Source: Pseudomonas marginalis (GTDB lineage Bacteria > Pseudomonadota > Gammaproteobacteria > Pseudomonadales > Pseudomonadaceae). From it: a stretch of 64,000 bases of DNA. The position numbers and the translations under genes were made by a program. This document shows positions 57,689-64,000 of this stretch, piece after piece (the stretch's first letter is position 1; each line of letters starts with the position of its first letter). The stretch is taken from positions 496,001 to 560,000 of the forward strand of contig NZ_FNSU01000003.1 in NCBI RefSeq assembly GCF_900105325.1, written 5' to 3'. The notes beneath the pieces are model-generated. The model worked only from the letters and a program-made list of their open reading frames with translations, was not told where the DNA came from and did no database searches.

Positions 57689-57832
57689 CTGTGTTTACTC
57701 ATTAAGTGTGATCGGTTATCTGCTCTGTCCTTGATCAGAATCGTGGGGCGATTCTGGTGCGGTCTTATTAAGTGGGAATTAACGCGAGAAACATCCGAAG
57801 TTAACAATATCGTTAACTTCGGATGGTCGGCT

Positions 57833-60058
57833 TTAAAGCTTCCAGTCAACGGCCAGCGTAATGGCGCGTGGGTCGCCCCAATACACGCCGTTATAAAAAC
57901 CGACGCGTTCGTAATACTTTTTATCGAACAGGTTGTTGACGTTAAGCGACGCTGAGACGTGCTCGTCGAATTGATAGCGGGACATCAGGTTGACCACCGT
58001 GTATGCCTGTTGTGTGATCTTCGCCCGTTCGGTCACCGGTGTGTTGCCGACGCGTACCCCTGTAGGTCGATTGCTCCAATCGTAAATGTCGCTCTGCCAG
58101 TTCACCGCGCCGCCGACCGTAAGGTTGCGCCATGCCCCCGGCAAACGGTAGGCGCTGGACACTCTCAGCAGGTTCAGCGGCTGCCCGGTGTTGTTGCGTT
58201 TGCCCGAGCCGTTGACCGAATGGGTGTAGGTGTAGCCGGCCGTCAGGTTCCAATCGGGCATGATTTCCCCGGCAGCTTCCAATTCGAAGCCGTTGACCTT
58301 GTTACCTTTGCCGCCGGACTTGTAGTACTCCTCGCCGGTGGTCGGGTTCCGCTCCACCGAATCGTCCCGCTCTGCGACGTTGTCCTGGGTGCTCCAGAAA
58401 TACGCCGCCGCCAGGTTCAGGCGCTCCTCCAGCACGCTGCCCTTGAGGCCCACCTCGTAGTTGCTGCCGACCACGGGCTCCAGGTACTTCTTGTTGGCAT
58501 CCCGCAGGCTCTGGGGTTTGAAAATGTCGGTATAGCTCGCGTAGACGGTGTACTCCGGCGTCAGGTCGTAGAGCAGGCCGGCGTAGGGCGTCCACATATC
58601 ATTGTGGGTCTGGGAGGTCTTGTTGGTGGCCGTCAGTTGGTCGTTGGCGTTGTATTCGGGGGCCGCGCTTTTCAGTTCCCAACTGCCATAGCGGCTGCCC
58701 AGCACTGCATGCAAGCGGTCGGTGAGGCTCAGTCGCGTGGCCAGATAGCCAGCCTTCTGTTGCTTGCTGCTGTGCTCGCCCTTGAGGTCGGTGACGGTGT
58801 CGCCGAACTTGGCGATCCCGCCCATGTATTTCCAGTCTTCGATGGTGTAATAGCCGGCGGGTAGGTTGCTGCGCATCACGGGGGAGACGTCCCGCTGCGT
58901 GGCCTCGCCATAGCCCATCATCAGTGCATGTTCGCGGCCCAGCAGTGCATAGCTGCCGGCGAGGTTGAGGTCGACGGCCTCCATTCTCGATGTGCCGCGC
59001 ATGTGGCTGGCCCAGGCGGTCATGCCGCTGCGGTCATCGTTGGGGAACCCCGCACCGCCGTAGTACACCTTGCCATCCGTGTCGCTCTGGCGATGGGTGT
59101 AGGCGGCCTTCACGTGCCAGTCGCCGCCCAGCCGATGGTCGAGGGTTGCGAAGGTGGTCTTGTCCGTCAGCGGCCAGGAACTCCAGTGCGCCGCCATATT
59201 GGTGGAGCGCGACAGCCCGGCCTTGCCGCCCTCGCTGTTCCAGTACGGCACGGTGCCCCATGAGGTGCCCTGGACCTGCTTGTTCTGGTAATCGAAACCT
59301 ACGGCCAGCACGGTATCGTCGGAAAGATCGCCTTCCAGGATGCCGTAGCCGACCGCCCGCTGCAGGCCATAGTTGTCGCGGAACGATTGGCTGTCACGGT
59401 AGGCCAGCACCGTACGCCCGCGCAGCTTGCCGTCGAACGCCAGCGGGCCGCCCACGTCCACGTAGCTGTAATAGTTGTCATGGCTGCCGGCGCTGACGCC
59501 GGTTTTCGCCTGCCATTGGGCCGTCGGGCGCTTGCGCACCATATTGATGGTGGCCGAGGGGTCGCCGGCGCCGGTGGTCAAGCCCGTGGCACCGCGTACC
59601 ACCTCGATGTGGTCGTAGATAATGGTATCGGCGTCGGACTTCATGTAGCCGAAGGTATTGAGCATCCCGTCAATCTGGAAGTTGGTGATGCCGTAGCCGC
59701 GGGAGGAATAGGACACGCGGTCGGAGTCGTTATGCTGGACGTTGATCCCGGTGGTCTGGCGCAGCACGTCGGTCAACGTGTTGAGATTGAAATCATCCAT
59801 CTGCTGGCGAGTGATCACCGAGATCGATTGTGGGGTTTCCTTGACCGACAGGTTCAGGCGGGTGGCGGTGCTCATCGAGCCGGTGGTGTAGGCGCCTGTG
59901 TGTTCGGTGGTGGCGCCCAGGCCTTCGGCGGAGATGTTGGTCGCGCCGAGTTCGAGCGGGGTGTGTTCAGGGTCGGTTTCAGCCAGCAGGGCCGGGCTTA
60001 GGGCGGCGCCGCACAGGCCGAGCGTGAGGGTCATGGAGCGGGTAAAAGGCGCGAACAT
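57833..60058 (-). CDS. TonB-dependent siderophore receptor
   Basis: A 741-residue outer-membrane receptor. The signal peptide ends near LLAETDPEHT. The plug domain contains VKETPQSISVITRQQMDDFN, then DRVSYSSRGYGITNFQIDGM and EVVRGATGLTTGAGDPSATI, all typical of ferric siderophore receptors. The beta-barrel ends in AITLAVDWKL with a terminal aromatic-type signature. There is no N-terminal FecA-like signalling domain, so it does not report to an ECF sigma factor itself. A Fur-like site lies about 90 bases upstream, predicting iron repression. The siderophore is unknown. Confidence 0.94.
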   Translation of the reverse strand: MFAPFTRSMTLTLGLCGAALSPALLAETDPEHTPLELGATNISAEGLGATTEHTGAYTTGSMSTATRLNLSVKETPQSISVITRQQMDDFNLNTLTDVLRQTTGINVQHNDSDRVSYSSRGYGITNFQIDGMLNTFGYMKSDADTIIYDHIEVVRGATGLTTGAGDPSATINMVRKRPTAQWQAKTGVSAGSHDNYYSYVDVGGPLAFDGKLRGRTVLAYRDSQSFRDNYGLQRAVGYGILEGDLSDDTVLAVGFDYQNKQVQGTSWGTVPYWNSEGGKAGLSRSTNMAAHWSSWPLTDKTTFATLDHRLGGDWHVKAAYTHRQSDTDGKVYYGGAGFPNDDRSGMTAWASHMRGTSRMEAVDLNLAGSYALLGREHALMMGYGEATQRDVSPVMRSNLPAGYYTIEDWKYMGGIAKFGDTVTDLKGEHSSKQQKAGYLATRLSLTDRLHAVLGSRYGSWELKSAAPEYNANDQLTATNKTSQTHNDMWTPYAGLLYDLTPEYTVYASYTDIFKPQSLRDANKKYLEPVVGSNYEVGLKGSVLEERLNLAAAYFWSTQDNVAERDDSVERNPTTGEEYYKSGGKGNKVNGFELEAAGEIMPDWNLTAGYTYTHSVNGSGKRNNTGQPLNLLRVSSAYRLPGAWRNLTVGGAVNWQSDIYDWSNRPTGVRVGNTPVTERAKITQQAYTVVNLMSRYQFDEHVSASLNVNNLFDKKYYERVGFYNGVYWGDPRAITLAVDWKL

Positions 60059-60147
60059 CGCGGAAGACTCCTTGTCGTCTTTGCGGCCACCCCGGAAAGG
60101 GAAGGCCTTGGCTCAAAGACGAAAGGAGCGGTGGAACTTTAGGGCTA

Positions 60148-60166
60148 AACGAGAATGATTGTTATC
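60148..60166 (-). promoter_or_regulatory. Fur-box-like site upstream of the siderophore receptor
   Basis: On the minus strand the sequence reads GATAACAATCATTCTCGTT, close to the Fur consensus GATAATGATAATCATTATC. It lies 90-108 bases before the receptor start and just after the stop of the minus-strand sulfatase-like gene. Confidence 0.7.
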
Positions 60167-60172
60167 TTTCTG

Positions 60173-61930
60173 TTACAAGGCCGGCGGTTCCTGCAGGACC
60201 ACATCGGTCGGATTAACCTTCTTGGGCTTGATCAGGCTGAAGTCAATCAAGGCCTTTTGCGGGCGCATGTAGGGGTTGCCGATCATCAGCGGGCGCGGCG
60301 TGAAGCTGTCGCTCACGACGCTCTTGCTGCGGTCCAGTTCGTTGAAACTCAGCCCGGCGAGGTCGGCCCAGGTGTGGATCAATTGCGAGCTGCTGTAAGG
60401 GCGTTGCAAGTCGCCGGCAAACTTCCAGTCGTGGGTTTCGCGCCATTTCGGCGAGGCATAGGCCATGAACGGAATGGTGTACATCGGCGCCGTCGGCTTG
60501 CCTTCGTTACGCCCCAGGGTGGCGTGGCCGGCGGAATCGAATACGTCTTCGCCGTGGTCCGACAGGTACAACAGGAAGCCGTTGGGATCGGTCTTGGCGT
60601 AGTCCTTGATCAGGCTCGACACCACGAAATCGTTGTACAGCACCGCGTTGTCGTAGCTGTTGTAGGTGGGCAGTTGATCGTCACTGATCCCGGCAGGTAC
60701 GCCCTGGCGGTCGGTGAATTTGTCGAAGGTCGGTGGATAGCGGTACTGGTAGCTCATGTGGGTGCCGAGCAGGTGCACCACGATGAACTTGCGCTCGGCC
60801 GGGTCGGCCAGGGCCTTGGAGAATGGCTCCAGGACATCGCCGTCGTATTGGCGGGCGTTCTGGTTGCGATTGTTGTTCAGGTACACCTGCTCGTCGGCCT
60901 GTTCGGAAAAGGTCGTGAGCATGGTGTTGCGCTTGGTCATGGTCTGCTGGTTGGTGATCCAGTAGGTCTTGTAGCCGGCCTGTTTCATCACGCTGACGAT
61001 CGACGGTGTCTTGAGGTAGAGATCGGGGTTCTCCTCATCGGCGAACGTCAGTACCTGTTGCAGCGCTTCGATGGTATAGGGGCGCGGGGTGATGACGTTG
61101 TCGAATACAGCCAGCTGGTCGCGCAGCTTGTCCAGTTCCGGCGTGGTGTTGCGCGGATAGCCGTAGAGACTCATGCGTTGACGATTGGTGGACTCGCCGA
61201 TCACCAGCACCAGGGTCGAAGGCTGGCCGGCCATGGTGTCCTTGAGGTTGGTCAAGGGGGGGATCTGGCTGGCGCTGTCGAGCATGCCTTGCATGTTGTC
61301 CAGTTGTTCGGTGTAGCGGCGGTAGGCAACGATCATCTGCCAGGGCACGGCCGGTTCGATGCGCGACTCGAAGCGGTCGATGGCGTCGTCCAGGGTGTCG
61401 CTGCGGGCTATCTGCTTGACCAGCGGGTAACCGATGATCGCCACCAGGATCGCCGTTGCCGCCACCAGGGCCTGGCCGCGCGGCAAGTATACCGGGCGTA
61501 CCCGGGTCCACAGGAAAATAGCCACGGCGGTGTGGGCAATGAACGCCAGCACGATCCACCAGGCGAAGTATTGTGTGGCGTACTCGCCGGCTTCGGAGAT
61601 GTTCGACTCGAACATGATGAAGATGACGCTTTGGGAAAATTCCTGCTGGTAGATGAAGAAATAACCCAGGCTGGCCATGGAACAGGCCCACAGCACCACG
61701 CCGATCAGGGCAGCAAGCAAGCGCGTACGGCGAGGGAATACCAGCAGGGGCGCGAGCCATATCGCGCTCATGAAGAAGGCTTGGCGAAAACCACTGAAGC
61801 CGGAAGTGCCGCTGAGTTGGATCAGCAGTTGGGTAATGCCGGAGAAGTACCAGAAAAACACGAATAGCCAGCCAAGACCGGCCCAATCAAAGCCTTTCGC
61901 AGACTTGCTGCTGCGTTCGAACATCGCCAT
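60173..61930 (-). CDS. Phosphoethanolamine transferase (CptA/EptA-like)
   Basis: A 585-residue inner-membrane enzyme. Five membrane segments occupy about residues 1-190 (WAGLGWLFVFFWYFSGITQL first). The periplasmic sulfatase-fold domain holds the nucleophile region VIGESTNRQRMSLYGYPRNT, HLLGTHMSYQYRYP and metal site YLSDHGEDVFDSAGHATLGR. Such enzymes transfer phosphoethanolamine from phosphatidylethanolamine to lipopolysaccharide; the N-terminal sequence resembles CptA, which modifies the core. The ATG at 61930 has GGAG six bases upstream; a TTG four codons earlier is less likely. Confidence 0.87.
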   Translation of the reverse strand: MAMFERSSKSAKGFDWAGLGWLFVFFWYFSGITQLLIQLSGTSGFSGFRQAFFMSAIWLAPLLVFPRRTRLLAALIGVVLWACSMASLGYFFIYQQEFSQSVIFIMFESNISEAGEYATQYFAWWIVLAFIAHTAVAIFLWTRVRPVYLPRGQALVAATAILVAIIGYPLVKQIARSDTLDDAIDRFESRIEPAVPWQMIVAYRRYTEQLDNMQGMLDSASQIPPLTNLKDTMAGQPSTLVLVIGESTNRQRMSLYGYPRNTTPELDKLRDQLAVFDNVITPRPYTIEALQQVLTFADEENPDLYLKTPSIVSVMKQAGYKTYWITNQQTMTKRNTMLTTFSEQADEQVYLNNNRNQNARQYDGDVLEPFSKALADPAERKFIVVHLLGTHMSYQYRYPPTFDKFTDRQGVPAGISDDQLPTYNSYDNAVLYNDFVVSSLIKDYAKTDPNGFLLYLSDHGEDVFDSAGHATLGRNEGKPTAPMYTIPFMAYASPKWRETHDWKFAGDLQRPYSSSQLIHTWADLAGLSFNELDRSKSVVSDSFTPRPLMIGNPYMRPQKALIDFSLIKPKKVNPTDVVLQEPPAL

Positions 61931-62090
61931 CCAGCGCTCCAACCCGGTAATTTTTCAGTTGACGCGCAGGGCTGCACGCAACAGAGGCCACCCTTGCATG
62001 GGATGGCCCTTGGGGGCGGGAGTATCGGGAAGGGCATGTGAAAACTTTGTGAGATTTATGTAGCCGTTATCTTACAAAGTGATGACGGGC

Positions 62091-62270
62091 TCAGCAGAGC
62101 GCGGGCTGCGCACCGGAAGGCTGGTCCAGCTGGGCTTGAATGATATGGGCACGCAGGCGCATGACCTCAAGCTGCAACTGATCGCGTTCGTCTTTCAACT
62201 GGCGCAATTCATCGCGACGGAGTGTGACGTAGAGGGTCTGTGGAGGACGGGTCATCTGTGCTGTGCTCAT
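62091..62270 (-). CDS. Small coiled-coil protein of unknown function (59 aa)
   Basis: A 59-residue protein starting MSTAQMTRPPQTLYVTLRRD, whose middle is a leucine-rich coiled coil (ELRQLKDERDQLQLEVMRLR), ending in a short Pro- and Gln-rich tail. GAGG precedes the ATG at 62270. The open frame upstream to 62435 is not supported. It is divergent from gnd. Confidence 0.65.
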   Translation of the reverse strand: MSTAQMTRPPQTLYVTLRRDELRQLKDERDQLQLEVMRLRAHIIQAQLDQPSGAQPALC

Positions 62271-62417
62271 TGCTTGCCTCGCAAATAGCCGGTGTGTCGC
62301 GGTGTGCCAGAACGCTTGAGTCGAGGTTCTCGGCAACAGTCGGAAGCAATTCTGAATTCTTTTTCCCATCAATGGAACTTTTTTATTTTTGGTGGTCATG
62401 TGACTTTCGGAGGCGTG

Positions 62418-62474
62418 ATGGTGAAACGATGGCAATTTTTTCCCATGAAACTACACGGATCTGCCCTGGACTAA
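62418..62474 (+). CDS. Possible 18-residue leader peptide upstream of gnd
   Basis: ATG at 62418 follows a strong ribosome site (CGGAGG, four bases before). It encodes MVKRWQFFPMKLHGSALD and ends in TAA at 62472, 67 bases before gnd. The region 62271-62541 is otherwise an AT-rich promoter area with TATAAACTAT at about 62493 as a possible -10. The peptide has no family likeness. Confidence 0.3.
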   Translation: MVKRWQFFPMKLHGSALD

Positions 62475-62541
62475 CCCTCATTAGCCTCATTGCGCTATAA
62501 ACTATGTCACACATTTATTCAGTAGTTGGGAGCATCAGCAC

Positions 62542-63521
<980 letters not shown>

Positions 63522-63525
<4 letters not shown>

Positions 63526-64000
63526 CCGCCAACGGCAAGAAACTCAAGGCCGAACCTGCTCCACCCACCACCCTGTTTCTGTTTGGCGCCCATGGCGACC
63601 TGGTCAAGCGCCTGCTGATGCCGGCGCTGTACAACCTCAGTCGTGATGGCTTGCTGGGCGATGGCTTGCGCATCGTTGGCGTTGATCACAACGCGATCAG
63701 CGATGCCGACTTCGCCAAGAAACTCGAGGACTTTATCCGCACCGAGGCCGCGAGTAAGGTCAAGGGCAATGGGGATAACGCCCTCGATCCGGCATTGTGG
63801 GCGCAACTGGCCAAAGGCATCAGCTACGTCGAGGGCGATTTCCTCGATGACAGCACCTACGCCGACATCGGCAAGAAGATCGCTGCCAGCGGCACCGGCA
63901 ACGCGGTGTTCTATTTGGCCACCGCACCACGCTTCTTCAGTGAGGTGGTGCAGCGCCTGGGCAGTGCGGGCCTGCTGACGGAAACCGATGACAGTTTCCG
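63522..64000 (+). CDS. zwf: Glucose-6-phosphate 1-dehydrogenase (5' part, cut by window end)
   Basis: The first 159 codons of a G6PD are visible. The coenzyme fingerprint FLFGAHGDLVKRLLMPALYN lies near residues 19-38, and VFYLATAPRFFSEVVQRLG further on. G6PD oxidises glucose 6-phosphate to 6-phosphogluconolactone. The Gly-Ala-His-Gly-Asp-Leu motif differs slightly from the more common Gly-Ala-Ser-Gly-Asp-Leu. The gene continues past the right edge. Confidence 0.95.

Overview
The window looks like a chromosomal segment of a Pseudomonas of the P. fluorescens group. The reasons are high GC with dense, short-spaced genes, the Pseudomonas-type peptide/nucleoside transporter set, the CobN route with ChlI/VWA helpers, CTI and LdcA, and many REP palindromes with the cores GTGGGAGGGGGCTTGCCCCC and GTGAGCGGGCTTGCCCCGCG. 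No rRNA, tRNA, CRISPR array, prophage or intact insertion sequence was seen. Gene identities come from reading the translated sequences; no database search was run.

Layout. 1-6,000: a partial gene, a secreted RNase T2, a LysE exporter convergent with an AraC regulator, and a large unrecognised 1148-residue protein whose start is covered by a two-tier hairpin. 6,000-15,000: a minus-strand block of membrane transglycosylase mltD and a five-gene peptide/nucleoside ABC importer (nppA1-A2-B-C-D, yejABEF type). 15,000-21,900: gloB divergent from a methyltransferase, rnhA and dnaQ, then the lysine/arginine/ornithine decarboxylase with a coupled GNAT gene and a convergent LysR gene. 21,900-26,100: small conserved proteins, an FMN reductase, pyruvate oxidase, and a repeat-rich gap. 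26,100-36,900: sulfite reductase with its DUF934 partner, a 37-residue membrane microprotein, a periplasmic binding protein, cobalamin-dependent methionine synthase metH, cis/trans fatty-acid isomerase and nfuA.

37,000-46,400 is a cobalamin locus. Two divergent cobalamin riboswitches sit back to back. One precedes cbtB-cbtA-cobE-cobM (cobalt uptake, corrin ring methylation). The other precedes cobW-cobN, followed by a ChlI-type ATPase and a VWA protein. Together they supply cobalt and insert it into the corrin ring; metH, 3 kb away, is a user of the product. 46,370-46,745 is a repeat island with a candidate 244-bp miniature element that has 19-bp inverted ends and a 10-bp flanking duplication.

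46,700-57,400: DUF1853, nadK, a phosphatase, a rhomboid protease, yeaC, a Cys-rich DUF2797 protein and pepN, then a WYL regulator, an NTF2-like protein, a ZapE-type ATPase and a GNAT enzyme. 57,400-64,000: a small exported protein, a TonB siderophore receptor behind a Fur-like site, a CptA-like phosphoethanolamine transferase, a small coiled-coil protein, and gnd-zwf, with zwf cut by the window end. The most unusual signals are the miniature element, a 16-nt insert found in two REPs of different families, the paired riboswitches, the DUF2797 protein with GIY-YIG-like motifs, and the orphan 1148-residue gene with its leader hairpin.
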